DNA from: Pseudomonadales bacterium
GTDB lineage: Bacteria; Pseudomonadota; Gammaproteobacteria; Pseudomonadales; Azotimanducaceae
NCBI GenBank assembly: GCA_012103505.1
Contig: WLWP01000001.1
Coordinates: 4,340,001-4,404,000 of the forward strand
Length of the DNA stretch: 64,000 nt
Reading direction: 5' to 3'
Of this stretch, positions 20,931 through 30,792 are shown in pieces; position 1 is the first letter of the stretch; every line of letters begins with the position of its first letter. The position numbers and the translations under genes were made by a program. The notes below the pieces were generated by a model, which ran no database searches, had not been told where the DNA came from, and worked only from the letters and a program-made list of their open reading frames with translations.

Positions 20931-20952
20931 GCACTCGTTAACTCGAATCGAG

Positions 20953-20976
20953 AAGGGCAGCTACGCTGCCCTTTTT
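20953..20976 (+). terminator. Rho-independent terminator after pilA
   Basis: AAGGGCAGC and GCTGCCCTT form a 9-bp stem with a 3-nt loop that runs into TTTTT. It lies 23 bases after the pilA stop and would separate pilA from the next pilin gene. Confidence 0.88.
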
Positions 20977-21016
20977 GCGTTATAAAAATTGGTCTAGCAT
21001 GCATCGGGAGGTGTAG

Positions 21017-21415
21017 ATGAATATGCGAAGTCATGATCAATCAGGACGAAGCGGACAGAAGGGTGTGACCTTGATAGAGCTGATGATTGCCCTCGTCTTG
21101 CTAGGAATTCTGTTTTCGTTTGCTGTACCTGCGTACCAGTCTTCGATCGATACCTCGCAAGAGGGTGTAGTCCGCAGCAACATAATGGGTATGGAGATCT
21201 TTCAAGAAGATTTCTTTCTACGCACCGGTGGTTATGCTAATGACCTTGGTGATATCGCTGCTATCGAAGGTTCGATTGGTTGGGCGCCTCAATCCGATGA
21301 TGGCAGCACGTACTCAATCGCTGCATCCGATGGGACCCGCTACGACGTGACCGCCGTTCACCCAGATGGGCTGACTGTGTGTATACGGCTACCTGCGCGT
21401 GAGGCCTGTCCTTAA
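21017..21415 (+). CDS. Second type IV pilin or minor pilin
   Basis: A 132-residue prepilin. Leader of 16 residues ending QKG, then VTLIELMIALVLLGILFSFAVPAYQSSI. The body is short, with one C-terminal pair of cysteines (CIRLPAREAC). A GGGAGG ribosome site precedes ATG 21017. It resembles PilE-like minor pilins but its exact role is not determined. It lies between the pilA terminator and tRNA-Thr, a position used for pilin accessory genes in Pseudomonas. Confidence 0.82.
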   Translation: MNMRSHDQSGRSGQKGVTLIELMIALVLLGILFSFAVPAYQSSIDTSQEGVVRSNIMGMEIFQEDFFLRTGGYANDLGDIAAIEGSIGWAPQSDDGSTYSIAASDGTRYDVTAVHPDGLTVCIRLPAREACP

Positions 21416-21473
21416 AGTCTGGGGCTAGACTTGTCTTTCGGCGTCTAAGCAGTATTCTACTCGCCGTTTGTAG

Positions 21474-21549
<76 letters not shown>

Positions 21550-21596
21550 ATATTTTCTGGTGCTAGTTTTTGCCTTTGGATGATGGGTGAGCGCTG

Positions 21597-23522
21597 ATGA
21601 GTTTGGCGCAGCGCCGTACGAAACAAGGGTGTTCGATTAAGGTTTCAAAGGTAGATATGTTTGCGACCCTAACGAAGGATCCAAGAGCACTGCTCACCCC
21701 CTTCTGCTTAACTCTTGCTTTGGTAGTGTCAACGCACTATTCCGACCCAGGTTTCAATAGTTCGTTCTTATGGCTCACGTTTGTTTTCTTGTTAGCAAGC
21801 TATTGCGCCAGCCTCTTTATGCCTCAATCTCGAGAGTTAGACACGCCTGCTTTGGTGAGTCTCCACTTTCTCGGTGCATTATTACTACATCAGCTCTTCA
21901 TTACGCGAAGCCCAGATTCCAGTTTTGTTTTTGCCTTAACGTTCGCTGCAATCCCTCTGACGTCTTTGGTCGTGCAGCGTGCTAACGGCCAGAGAATCTT
22001 TGAATGGTTCTTTGTTGTTGTATTCGCTATGGCGAGTTATAGCGCCATGCGTTATATCGGTTGGCAAGAGCGGGCCCACAGTCCGATGTTCGACCCCAAC
22101 AACTATGTGACATTGTTGTACCTCGTCTGGATTCCTTGGGCGCATCAACAAGTCGTCTCGAAGGCTTGGGTCTCTAAAAACAAGCCTCTTTTGGCCTGGT
22201 TGGTGCTGGGTTCTTTTGTGTTCTCATTAGCCATGCTAGCTACGCATTCAAGATTTGCATGGCTTGCACTAGTCACTCCAATTATTTTTTGGCTGATCGC
22301 AACAAGACGCCTACAGCGTGAAGCCCTACCTCTAGTTGGTGTAGTGCTTGGTATCGTTCTGGCAGGCTCGACTTACTTTCTTCTCGGCAGCGAACAAGTA
22401 TCGGACAATGTTGTTGGGTTAGTGAGTCAAGCCGCCGATGCAGAGAGTTCCGATCGCCTCCTACTGCTCGAGAGCGTATGGCGAATGTACGAATCTGTTG
22501 GCTCTTGGCTCGGACATGGGCTCTATACTTTTTCCTTGCTGTATCCGGCATTTCGCCATACCGGCGAGCAGTCAACAGCTGGGCTATTTGCGCACAATGA
22601 TTACGTGCAGATTGGCTTTGAGGGTGGCCTGCTTTTACTCATCCCTATTCTTGCGATTGGCTTCATCATTGCGGTTAAATTGATAAGGAGCCTTCTGCGC
22701 AAGGATACAAGCACCGCGACGGGCTACGCGCTTGCCGCGGGGATGGCGTTCGTGCACGCAAACGTCAATTTTGTGTTCTACATCTTGCCTTTGGCTATTA
22801 TGTTGGGGGTTGTTCTAAGCCTCGCTTTTCATGAATCGGAGGGAAGGCCGACATCTAATGCAATAGATCTTTCTGTAACCGCCGCTTTGTTTGTAGCTAT
22901 CCTTTTTCTTGCATTGGACGTGGTTGGTTACGGCGTGTTCAGTGGCCAAAGGGGCGTGCCAGGTGCAGAGTGGGTGCGCGCTGATGCCAAACGCTTTGAA
23001 ACATTTGTCGATATGTCGCGTATTCTGAATCCTAGACGTGGCTTGCCTCACTTGGCCGCGGCAGAGATTGCCAGTAGAAGTGAAACGGAGAACCCTGAGG
23101 TGGTCGCGCTGTATGACCACGCGATAAAGACAGACCCTTGGAACCCTATTGGGTTTGTCAGATATAGCGAATTCTTGAGCGGGCAGCCTGATGCCGATCC
23201 TCTGTTGTACGAATCACTTCTCCGCCGAGCAAGAACACTCAATCCTCAAGATGTCGATGTTGGGATAATGTGGATAATGCATCAGGAAAGAAAAGGCCTG
23301 AAAGTACAAGATGAATTGCTCGCGCTGGCTGGCTGGTGTGAGCTTGTCGCCAAGCGTGGTACTGAGGATCTCGATCGGCTGGGTAGGTTCTTGACGAGCT
23401 ATCTTAGTCAGAAACCGTCAGATGCGCTGTCCCGCGCGGTTGCAGAGTGTCGCTCTGCACGTGAAGACAGAAAAGGAACTACGCGACAGGCAACGTGGCT
23501 ACAGCGCTGGTTGATGTCATAG
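21597..23522 (+). CDS. Wzy_C-type O-oligosaccharyltransferase, candidate pilin glycosylase (PglL-like)
   Basis: A 641-residue inner-membrane protein with about ten membrane segments. The periplasmic loop holds the ligase motif FAHNDYVQIGFEGG near residue 335, as in O-antigen ligases and PglL/TfpO pilin ligases. After the last membrane segments there is a helical C-terminal tail of about 190 residues like the Wzy_C_2 region of PglL proteins. Its location beside two pilin genes makes a pilin the likely acceptor (inference). ATG 21657 with AAAGGT upstream is an alternative start. Confidence 0.78.
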   Translation: MSLAQRRTKQGCSIKVSKVDMFATLTKDPRALLTPFCLTLALVVSTHYSDPGFNSSFLWLTFVFLLASYCASLFMPQSRELDTPALVSLHFLGALLLHQLFITRSPDSSFVFALTFAAIPLTSLVVQRANGQRIFEWFFVVVFAMASYSAMRYIGWQERAHSPMFDPNNYVTLLYLVWIPWAHQQVVSKAWVSKNKPLLAWLVLGSFVFSLAMLATHSRFAWLALVTPIIFWLIATRRLQREALPLVGVVLGIVLAGSTYFLLGSEQVSDNVVGLVSQAADAESSDRLLLLESVWRMYESVGSWLGHGLYTFSLLYPAFRHTGEQSTAGLFAHNDYVQIGFEGGLLLLIPILAIGFIIAVKLIRSLLRKDTSTATGYALAAGMAFVHANVNFVFYILPLAIMLGVVLSLAFHESEGRPTSNAIDLSVTAALFVAILFLALDVVGYGVFSGQRGVPGAEWVRADAKRFETFVDMSRILNPRRGLPHLAAAEIASRSETENPEVVALYDHAIKTDPWNPIGFVRYSEFLSGQPDADPLLYESLLRRARTLNPQDVDVGIMWIMHQERKGLKVQDELLALAGWCELVAKRGTEDLDRLGRFLTSYLSQKPSDALSRAVAECRSAREDRKGTTRQATWLQRWLMS

Positions 23523-23554
23523 TTTTTCTCAGGCGATCCCAGGTGTGACTGCAA

Positions 23555-24286
23555 CTATCGGGGTTGAACCTCAAGAAACCCTAGGTTTTCCCCAGTTTTG
23601 GGATCGAAACCAAGGTAGCGATAAACATAGCGCGTTGCGAACGTGTAAAACGCATATTCCTCCGTCGTACCGCCATGTTTTGCGAGCCATTTGTCTAGTC
23701 CGTCCTGCCCCCTGTCACGGCCCAAAATAACTTGGATATCGCGCGGATTGTCGGTGAAGCTTGGGTGTGTTGGATCGAACGCCAGATAGCGATCCGCGCG
23801 AGCCGCTAAGTTAACGCCGGAACGAAAAGACTCTTTACGAAACTCGGCCTCAGCTTCTATGTCGGTAGGGATATCGACCATGACCCATTTTGGATTCGGA
23901 CCTGGAAATTGTGCGAGATTGGGTTTTTCTGGGAGGTGTTTGTAGTCGTCGGACGTTAAAACTTCGAAACGACTGTCAACGTACACGACGGCTACCGGCC
24001 GTTCTGACCAAACGATCCAAGTGCCCGCAATCAAGCAAACGGTCTGTAAGGCAGCGATTGCGGATAAGTCGAATTTTAATCCTGGTTTCCCAGCTTTATA
24101 GGCGACCAGCGTCAGAGTTGGACCGAGAATGAGATCAACGCCGATGATGATGCGCATGCCACGCCAGCCACCGTCTGTATCAAAAAAGACACCCGGGTAC
24201 CAAGTGAAAACAATAAGGTAGGCGAGCACCAAGAAAATTAGAAAGCTCAGTCCGAGGTGTATGCCTGCAGCGCGAAATCTACTCAT
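23555..24286 (-). CDS. tfpZ: TfpX/TfpZ-family type IV pilin accessory protein
   Basis: A 243-residue membrane protein. The N-terminus SRFRAAGIHLGLSFLIF, then VFTWYPGVFF, GVDLILGPTLTLVAYK and GKPGLKFDLSAIAALQ, follows the pattern of TfpX/TfpZ proteins that modulate pilin assembly in Pseudomonas. About four membrane segments precede a soluble C-terminal half. It converges on the ligase gene and lies 11 bases downstream of nadC. Confidence 0.8.
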   Translation of the reverse strand: MSRFRAAGIHLGLSFLIFLVLAYLIVFTWYPGVFFDTDGGWRGMRIIIGVDLILGPTLTLVAYKAGKPGLKFDLSAIAALQTVCLIAGTWIVWSERPVAVVYVDSRFEVLTSDDYKHLPEKPNLAQFPGPNPKWVMVDIPTDIEAEAEFRKESFRSGVNLAARADRYLAFDPTHPSFTDNPRDIQVILGRDRGQDGLDKWLAKHGGTTEEYAFYTFATRYVYRYLGFDPKTGENLGFLEVQPR

Positions 24287-24297
24287 ACTTCGTTGTT

Positions 24298-25110
24298 TTA
24301 GTCCTGAAAACGCATTGATAGATCTAGGGGTGTTACCGTCTTTGTTAGATCGCCAATAGAAATATAATCCACTCCCTGACGGGCGATGTCCGTGATCGAG
24401 TTCGCATCGATTCCCCCTGACGCTTCGAGTTTTAGCTTGCCCTGCGCAAGGGCTACCGCCCGTTCTGTTTCTTTCAGGCTAAAGTTATCTATCATGGCAA
24501 CATCAGCCGAGGCAGCAATGGCCTGTTCAAGCTCTGCTAGAGACTCGACTTCTACCTCAACTTGCATGTGTGGGTGGGTAGATTTGGCTCGCTGCACGGC
24601 AGCGTCAATGGAGCCCGCGGCGGCGATGTGATTTTCTTTCAACAGATAGGCATCAAACAATCCCAATCGATGATTACTGCCACCGCCGCACAGCACGGCA
24701 TACTTTTGTGCAATGCGTAGACCGGGGATCGTTTTCCTTGTATCCAACAATTGTGCATTCGTCCCCTCAATGAGGCGGACATAAGTGGCAGTACGGGTAG
24801 CCGTTCCAGACAATAGCTGTACAAAATTTAACATCGTACGTTCCGCCGTGAGCATCCCTTGCGCGGATCCTTCGAGTCGATACAACACTTGGTTCGGAGT
24901 GAGGACATCACCGTCGGTAACTTCCCAGGTGATCCTAATTGACCCATCCACCTGGGCTAGCGTCTCGTTGACCCATGCGGCGCCACAGAAGACACCGTCG
25001 GTACGAGTAATGACCGTTGCTTGATAGATTGTCTTTGGATCGATCAAAGCAGCCGAGACGTCCCCGTAACCGACATCTTCGGCCAATGCAGCGGCAACGT
25101 TTACTTGCAC
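24298..25110 (-). CDS. nadC: NadC, quinolinate phosphoribosyltransferase
   Basis: Converts quinolinate and PRPP to nicotinate mononucleotide in de novo NAD synthesis. At least 270 residues. Motifs: LAEDVGYGDVSA, DTRKTIPGLRIAQKYAVLCGGGSNHRLGL and LEASGGIDANSITDIA. The first canonical start is GTG 25110, which leaves the N-terminus short. The frame stays open upstream to a TGA at 25143, and AGGGAG lies seven bases before an in-frame ATC (25137), so a non-standard start is possible. nadC next to pilA is conserved in Pseudomonas. Confidence 0.94.
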   Translation of the reverse strand: MQVNVAAALAEDVGYGDVSAALIDPKTIYQATVITRTDGVFCGAAWVNETLAQVDGSIRITWEVTDGDVLTPNQVLYRLEGSAQGMLTAERTMLNFVQLLSGTATRTATYVRLIEGTNAQLLDTRKTIPGLRIAQKYAVLCGGGSNHRLGLFDAYLLKENHIAAAGSIDAAVQRAKSTHPHMQVEVEVESLAELEQAIAASADVAMIDNFSLKETERAVALAQGKLKLEASGGIDANSITDIARQGVDYISIGDLTKTVTPLDLSMRFQD

Positions 25111-25256
25111 CGCCTGTTCGAGAATATCCGCGTCGATGAGTCAACTCCCTGCAGTAACTTGCTAAAAGTGGCTAAAATAGAGCTAACTCAATTGTAATGC
25201 GACTAGTGTTTGTGAGCATCAATCCTGGGCCAGAATTTGGCTGCCATGTCTAAAAG

Positions 25257-25805
25257 ATGAAGTATGAGATCAAAGATCATCGGCTGATTGATGCGCATTG
25301 GAGACCAAGCCCGCATCAATCCCAGCGCCCTCCATGGGCGAAAATAGAGCTCGTCGTCTTGCACTGTATCTCCTTGCCTGAGGGTAACTATGGCACTGGG
25401 AATCCTGAGCAGCTTTTCTTAGGCTGTTTGGAACCGACAAGTCACCCTGACTTTGCAGACCTCTCTGGGATTGAAGTGTCGGCGCATTTATTTGTCGACA
25501 GGGCTGGATCGATACAACAGTTTGTTGCTTTCGATCAGCAAGCTTGGCACGCAGGAATGTCTATGTGGTGTGGTCGTGGCAGCTGCAATCAATTTTCGAT
25601 TGGGATTGAGCTTGAAGGTACTGACAAGGACGCCTACGCCGATGAGCAAATAGACGCACTGCAAAAGGTGCTCGCCGCGTTACTGGAGAACTATCCAGGC
25701 TTAGCTGTGGATCACATTGTAGGACACCAAGATATCGCGCCGGGGCGCAAGAGCGATCCGGGTTTGGGACTGGATTGGGCATCTTTGTTCAAGTCACTTT
25801 CGTGA
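25257..25805 (+). CDS. ampD: AmpD, 1,6-anhydro-N-acetylmuramoyl-L-alanine amidase
   Basis: Cytoplasmic zinc amidase of muropeptide recycling; its loss raises AmpC beta-lactamase in many species. It has 182 residues. The zinc ligands lie in VVLHCISLPEG, QAWHAGMS and the C-terminal GHQDIAPGRKSDPG. SAHLFVDRAGSIQQFV is also typical. It is co-oriented with aceE, 64 bases upstream. The partner permease ampG is found at 32.5 kb. Confidence 0.95.
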   Translation: MKYEIKDHRLIDAHWRPSPHQSQRPPWAKIELVVLHCISLPEGNYGTGNPEQLFLGCLEPTSHPDFADLSGIEVSAHLFVDRAGSIQQFVAFDQQAWHAGMSMWCGRGSCNQFSIGIELEGTDKDAYADEQIDALQKVLAALLENYPGLAVDHIVGHQDIAPGRKSDPGLGLDWASLFKSLS

Positions 25806-25869
25806 GTTGTCTCCAGCAGGTGCATTCTTAACAAGCAGGCTATACTTCTACCGACTGCAAGAGGTGTAG

Positions 25870-28539
25870 ATGGTAAATCTAAGGGCGCAAAATGACGCCA
25901 ATATTGATGAAACGCGAGAGTGGCTTGCTTCACTGGAGTACATTCTAGAGAACGAGGGTGAAGAAAGAGCAAATTTCTTGCTTGCCCGATTGTCAGACCG
26001 GATGACCAAGACGGGTTCAACCCTCCCTTTTTCGATTACGACTGCCTACCGAAATACGATTCCTTCCAGTAAGGAAGCGTTCATGCCAGGCGACCTTTTT
26101 ATGGAGCGCAGAATCCGGAGTTTGATCCGGTGGAACGCGCTGGCGATGGTCGTGCGAGCAAATCAGCGGCCCGGTGAGCTCGGCGGTCACATTTCCAGCT
26201 TTGCCTCATCAGCAACACTCTACGATGTTGGTTTTAACTACTTCTTTCGTGGGCCTGATGAAACGGCAGGCAACCCAGGAGACCTGATTTACTTCCAAGG
26301 ACACGCAGCCCCTGGAGTTTATGCGCGTAGCTTTCTTGAAGGACGCTTAACTGAGCAGCAACTCGACAACTTTCGACGTGAGGTCGACGGGGAAGGATTG
26401 CCATCTTATCCGCACCCTTGGTTGATGCCCGATTACTGGCAGTTTCCGACCGTCTCGATGGGTCTTGGCCCGCTGCAGGCGATCTACCAAGCCCATGTAA
26501 TGAAATATCTAGACAGCCGAGGTTTGGTGGAAATGGGTGACCGGAAGGTCTGGGCATTCCTTGGTGATGGTGAATGTGACGAACCCGAATCGTTAGGAGC
26601 GCTGTCGCTGGCTGGACGGGAAAAACTGGATAACTTGGTATTTGTTGTTAATTGCAATCTGCAACGCCTCGATGGCCCGGTGCGCGGGAACGGTAAGATC
26701 ATTCAAGAACTCGAAGGCTATTTTCGTGGCGCTGGCTGGAACGTGATTAAAGTTGTCTGGGGACGGTTGTGGGACCCGCTGTTTGCGCGTGATGAGCTTG
26801 GTCTCATGCAACAAAGAATGAATGAAACCGTGGATGGTGAATTCCAGAACTTTAAGGCCAAGGGCGGTGCCTATGTGCGTGAGCATTTCTTTGGCCAGGA
26901 CGCGGCACTTCAAGAAATGGTTCAGCATTTGAGTGATGATGATATCTATCGCTTGAATCGTGGCGGACACGACCCCTTTAAAGTGTACGCAGCCTATCAT
27001 GCAGCGGTAAACCACTCTGGCCAGCCAACGGTGATTTTAGCCAAAACGGTCAAGGGCTATGGCATGGGTGATGCGGGTGAATCCGAAAACGATACCCACC
27101 AGGTTAAGAAGCTCAATCTGGAAGAGCTTAAACATTTTCGCGATAGATTTGACATCCCGTTGACTGACAAGGAACTGGAAACAGTACCGTATTTCCGACC
27201 GGCAGATGACGCGCCTGAGATGAAGTATCTAAAAGAGCAGCGTGCTTCTCTCGGAGGTTCCATACCGCGTCGAGTTGTAGACCCTACCAAGCTTGCGATT
27301 CCAGAGCTCAGCGTGCTAGCAGCACAACTTAAAGGCAGTGGCGATCGTACGATAAGTACGACAATGGCTTTTGTACGAATTTTGGCGACTTTGTTACGTG
27401 ACAAACAAATTGGCAAACGGATCGTACCGATCGTGCCGGATGAAGCCAGAACCTTCGGTATGGAAGGTATGTTCAAGCAACTTGGTATTTATTCCTCCAA
27501 GGGTCAGCTCTACGTGCCGGAAGACAGTGACGAGATATCTTCCTACCGAGAGTCCAAAGATGGTCAAGTTTTGGAGGAGGGCATCAATGAGGCTGGGGCG
27601 ATGGCTGCTTGGCTGTCAGCCGCAACTTCGCACAGTACGCATAGTTACACGCTTATGCCGTTCTACATTTACTACTCGATGTTTGGCTTTCAGAGAGTCG
27701 GAGATCTTGCGTGGGCAGCTGGCGACTTGCAGGCCCGGGGTTTTCTGTTGGGCGGCACCGCAGGACGGACAACGTTGAATGGCGAGGGTCTCCAACATCA
27801 AGACGGGCACAGTCACCTACTCGCGTCAACTATTCCTAACTGCATATCCTACGACCCGTGTTACTCATACGAGCTTGCTGTCATCGTTCACGATGGCATG
27901 CGCCGGATGTTTGTTGATCAGGAACCAGTCTTCTATTACTTGACGGTAATGAACGAGAACTACCAGCATCCCGAAATGCCTGAGGGTGCCGAGGAAGGCA
28001 TTCTGAAGGGAATGTACTTGCTGAAAACCGTGGGTACGGGTGAAGGCAATAAGGTAAGACTGATTGGTGCTGGGACTATTCTGAGAGAGGTAGAAGCAGC
28101 TGCGGAAATTCTGCATCAACAACATAGCGTTACTGTCGAAGTATGGAGTGTGACAAGCTTTACCGAGCTTGCACGAGAAGCGCAAGATTGCGAGCGGTGG
28201 AATTTGCTTAACCCTGCGCTGGAGCCTAAGCAGTGCTACGCCGCAGAGTGTCTAGCAGGCACTGACCCTGTGGTTGCGGCATCTGACTATGTGAAAGCAA
28301 TTCCTGAACAACTGCGTGGGTGTATAGAAGCGCCTTACCATGTGTTAGGTACGGATGGCTTTGGTCGCTCCGATACGCGCGAGCAATTGAGAAATTTCTT
28401 TGAAGTTGATCGACGCTTCATCACGCTGGCCGCATTAAGCAAGCTTGCTCAGTCGCAGGTGATCCCAAGTCAAACTGTCGTGGCTGCGCAAGAAGAGTTT
28501 GGGATTTCTCCAGACAAACTGAATCCGAGATTAGGTTGA
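25870..28539 (+). CDS. aceE: AceE, pyruvate dehydrogenase E1 component
   Basis: Thiamine-diphosphate enzyme that decarboxylates pyruvate and reductively acetylates the E2 lipoyl group. It has 889 residues, the homodimeric gammaproteobacterial type. Motifs: GGHISSFASSATLYDVGFN, the TPP-binding FLGDGECDEPES and LQRLDGPVRGNGKIIQELE. ATG 25870 follows GAGGTG. Ten bases separate it from aceF. The E3 gene (lpd) is not in the window. Confidence 0.97.
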   Translation: MVNLRAQNDANIDETREWLASLEYILENEGEERANFLLARLSDRMTKTGSTLPFSITTAYRNTIPSSKEAFMPGDLFMERRIRSLIRWNALAMVVRANQRPGELGGHISSFASSATLYDVGFNYFFRGPDETAGNPGDLIYFQGHAAPGVYARSFLEGRLTEQQLDNFRREVDGEGLPSYPHPWLMPDYWQFPTVSMGLGPLQAIYQAHVMKYLDSRGLVEMGDRKVWAFLGDGECDEPESLGALSLAGREKLDNLVFVVNCNLQRLDGPVRGNGKIIQELEGYFRGAGWNVIKVVWGRLWDPLFARDELGLMQQRMNETVDGEFQNFKAKGGAYVREHFFGQDAALQEMVQHLSDDDIYRLNRGGHDPFKVYAAYHAAVNHSGQPTVILAKTVKGYGMGDAGESENDTHQVKKLNLEELKHFRDRFDIPLTDKELETVPYFRPADDAPEMKYLKEQRASLGGSIPRRVVDPTKLAIPELSVLAAQLKGSGDRTISTTMAFVRILATLLRDKQIGKRIVPIVPDEARTFGMEGMFKQLGIYSSKGQLYVPEDSDEISSYRESKDGQVLEEGINEAGAMAAWLSAATSHSTHSYTLMPFYIYYSMFGFQRVGDLAWAAGDLQARGFLLGGTAGRTTLNGEGLQHQDGHSHLLASTIPNCISYDPCYSYELAVIVHDGMRRMFVDQEPVFYYLTVMNENYQHPEMPEGAEEGILKGMYLLKTVGTGEGNKVRLIGAGTILREVEAAAEILHQQHSVTVEVWSVTSFTELAREAQDCERWNLLNPALEPKQCYAAECLAGTDPVVAASDYVKAIPEQLRGCIEAPYHVLGTDGFGRSDTREQLRNFFEVDRRFITLAALSKLAQSQVIPSQTVVAAQEEFGISPDKLNPRLG

Positions 28540-28549
28540 TTGAGCTGAT

Positions 28550-30199
28550 ATGACGACAGAAGTTCTTGTTCCAAACCTGGGTGATATCGACGAAGTTGAA
28601 GTCATTGAGATCTGTGTTCAGGCGGGTGAGACCGTCGCCGCCGGTGATACGCTGATCGTGATTGAATCGGATAAGGCATCTATGGACGTTCCTGCAGAAA
28701 CCGCGGGTACAGTGGTCTCCATAGCAGTTTCGTTGGGCGATATGGTAAGCGAGGGGTCGCTGATTACCGTTCTGGAAGATTCTGAGGATGAGCCCGAAAA
28801 GAGCGTGAACGATGCACCGCCAGCCAAAGAGAGCAAAGCACCTACCGAGCCAGAAACAGTCGATCTAGGCGCGACTCCACAGGAAGCCGCAAAACAAGAA
28901 TCGAGTGTAGCGCAGAGCAGTGTCTTCGAAGTCCTTGTCCCAGATATCGGTGACGCGACTGGCGTCGTAGTTATTGAAGTTGCGATCGCAGTAGGCCAAC
29001 AGGTTGAAGAAAACGATCTGTTGGTCGTGCTGGAATCTGACAAAGCGTCTATGGAGATTTCAGCAGAGACTGGCGGTGAGATCCTTGAAGTGTGTGTCGC
29101 ACAGGATGACGAGGTGGAACAAGGCAGTTTGATAGCAAAAATTGTCAGCGAAGCGGCGCAAGAAGATGCCTCAGATGTCACGTCGGATTCGCCAACAAAA
29201 ATCATAAGCGATCAAAACGATCAATCCAGTGCGCCGTCCGTAACCCAAAGTGCTCAGAAGCCGGTTGAGGTTCCTGCAACGAATTCGGCCAAGCCCAGCA
29301 CGCCTGTTTACGCGGGACCGGCGACGAGAAGGTTGGCTCGTGAACTAGGTGTTGATCTTACTGGCGTTCAAGGTAGCGGCCAACGAAATCGAATTCTCAA
29401 AGATGACGTTAAGGCATTTGTTAAAGAACAACTGCTGGCAAAGGACGGGCTGGCGAACACTAGTTCGCTACCCGCTTTGCCGGTCATTGATTTTGCAAGA
29501 TTTGGTCCGATACACGACCAGCCTCTGAGTCGAATACGTCGACGAGGTGCGCTCAATTTACATGCTAGCTGGGTAAATCTTCCGCACGTTACACAACACG
29601 ATGAAGTCGATATATCCGACCTCGAGGATTTTCGTAACAGTCTTAAGCCACAGGCAGAGGCGCATGGTGTGCGCCTGACTCCTTTGGCTTTTATCATTAA
29701 GGCTTGCTGCAAGGTGCTACGGGAACAACCCACTTTCAATAGTTCTTTGCATCCAAACGGCGAAAGCTTGATTGTCAAAGACTACATCAACGTCGGCATG
29801 GCGGTAGACACGGAGGAAGGCTTGGTTGTTCCTGTTATACGTGATGCTGATCAGAAAGATGTTTGGGTGTTATCGGGTGAAATCACTGCTCTCGCGGGAA
29901 AAGCGCGAGATAAAAAATTGGGGTTAGATGATTTGTCGGGTGGCACGTTCAGCGTTTCAAGTTTGGGTGCGCTTGGCGGAACAGGGTTCACGCCAATCGT
30001 GAATGCACCGGAAGTTGCCATTCTAGGTGTTGCCCGATTGGCGACGAAACCGTTGTGGGTGGGAGATCGTTTTGAACCTCGTAAGGTACTGCCGCTTTCT
30101 CTTTCCTATGATCATCGAGTGATTAATGGGGCCGATGGGGGCAGGTTTATGGTGCGCTTAACAGAACTGTTGGGAGATGTACGCCACTTAGCGTTATAG
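28550..30199 (+). CDS. aceF: AceF, dihydrolipoamide acetyltransferase (E2)
   Basis: Core of the pyruvate dehydrogenase complex. It has 549 residues with two lipoyl domains (ESDKASMDVPAE near residue 43 and ESDKASMEISAE near residue 165), acidic linkers, an E1/E3-binding domain (ATRRLARELGVDLTGVQGSG, about 250-285) and a catalytic domain ending with the active-site motif LSYDHRVINGADGGRF. It is transcribed with aceE. Confidence 0.97.
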   Translation: MTTEVLVPNLGDIDEVEVIEICVQAGETVAAGDTLIVIESDKASMDVPAETAGTVVSIAVSLGDMVSEGSLITVLEDSEDEPEKSVNDAPPAKESKAPTEPETVDLGATPQEAAKQESSVAQSSVFEVLVPDIGDATGVVVIEVAIAVGQQVEENDLLVVLESDKASMEISAETGGEILEVCVAQDDEVEQGSLIAKIVSEAAQEDASDVTSDSPTKIISDQNDQSSAPSVTQSAQKPVEVPATNSAKPSTPVYAGPATRRLARELGVDLTGVQGSGQRNRILKDDVKAFVKEQLLAKDGLANTSSLPALPVIDFARFGPIHDQPLSRIRRRGALNLHASWVNLPHVTQHDEVDISDLEDFRNSLKPQAEAHGVRLTPLAFIIKACCKVLREQPTFNSSLHPNGESLIVKDYINVGMAVDTEEGLVVPVIRDADQKDVWVLSGEITALAGKARDKKLGLDDLSGGTFSVSSLGALGGTGFTPIVNAPEVAILGVARLATKPLWVGDRFEPRKVLPLSLSYDHRVINGADGGRFMVRLTELLGDVRHLAL

Positions 30200-30213
30200 G
30201 TCGTTGATCGGTT

Positions 30214-30792
30214 TCAAGAATCGTCTGATGTGCTCGGTCCACGCCATTGGCGTTCGTCGTCTTGGCCGTGATACCGCGCAAGTACGAACAATAGATCAGA
30301 CAATCTGTTCAGGTATTGCGCGCAACTCAAGTAACCCTGAGGTTTAGGGTCCGTCGAGTCGATAAGAGACCAGAACTCCGCTTCTGCACGTCGGCAGACA
30401 GCGCGAGCAACATGTAGCAGGCTCACGAGTCGACTCCCGCGGGGTAAAACGAATTCCGTCAAGGCGGGCAATTGACTGTTTGCAGTCGTTGTCTGAGCCT
30501 CAATCTGGGTAAAACTTGGCGCTTCGAAATCCTTATTTCCTTCCAACGCGAGCACTGCACCTATGTCGAACAGATCTTGCTGCACGGCGATAAGTGACGC
30601 GACATGATTGCCTTCTTCCAAATCCGCGAGCACCAAGCCCAATTGGCTATTTAGCTCATCGACTGCGCCAACGGTTCGTACATACTGGCTTGATTTCGCA
30701 ATTGTCTTCCCGGTCGCGAGTTTGGTGGAGCCCTTATCCCCGGCACGAGTTGTGACCTTCGAGATACGTTTCTTGGTGGAGTCTTTAGCCAT
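30214..30792 (-). CDS. PduO-type ATP:cob(I)alamin adenosyltransferase
   Basis: Adenosylates cob(I)alamin to make coenzyme B12. It has 192 residues. The N-terminal TRAGDKGSTKLATGKTIAKSS binds ATP, followed by VGAVDELNSQLGL, FVLPRGSRLVSLLHVARAVCRRAE and LNRLSDLLFVLAR, all family motifs. Its start overlaps the end of the upstream receiver gene by eight bases. No B12-dependent enzyme is visible nearby. Confidence 0.92.
   Translation of the reverse strand: MAKDSTKKRISKVTTRAGDKGSTKLATGKTIAKSSQYVRTVGAVDELNSQLGLVLADLEEGNHVASLIAVQQDLFDIGAVLALEGNKDFEAPSFTQIEAQTTTANSQLPALTEFVLPRGSRLVSLLHVARAVCRRAEAEFWSLIDSTDPKPQGYLSCAQYLNRLSDLLFVLARYHGQDDERQWRGPSTSDDS

Noticed and set aside
28618-29205. 195-aa ORF antisense to aceF
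   Set aside because: Shadow of the duplicated lipoyl domains.
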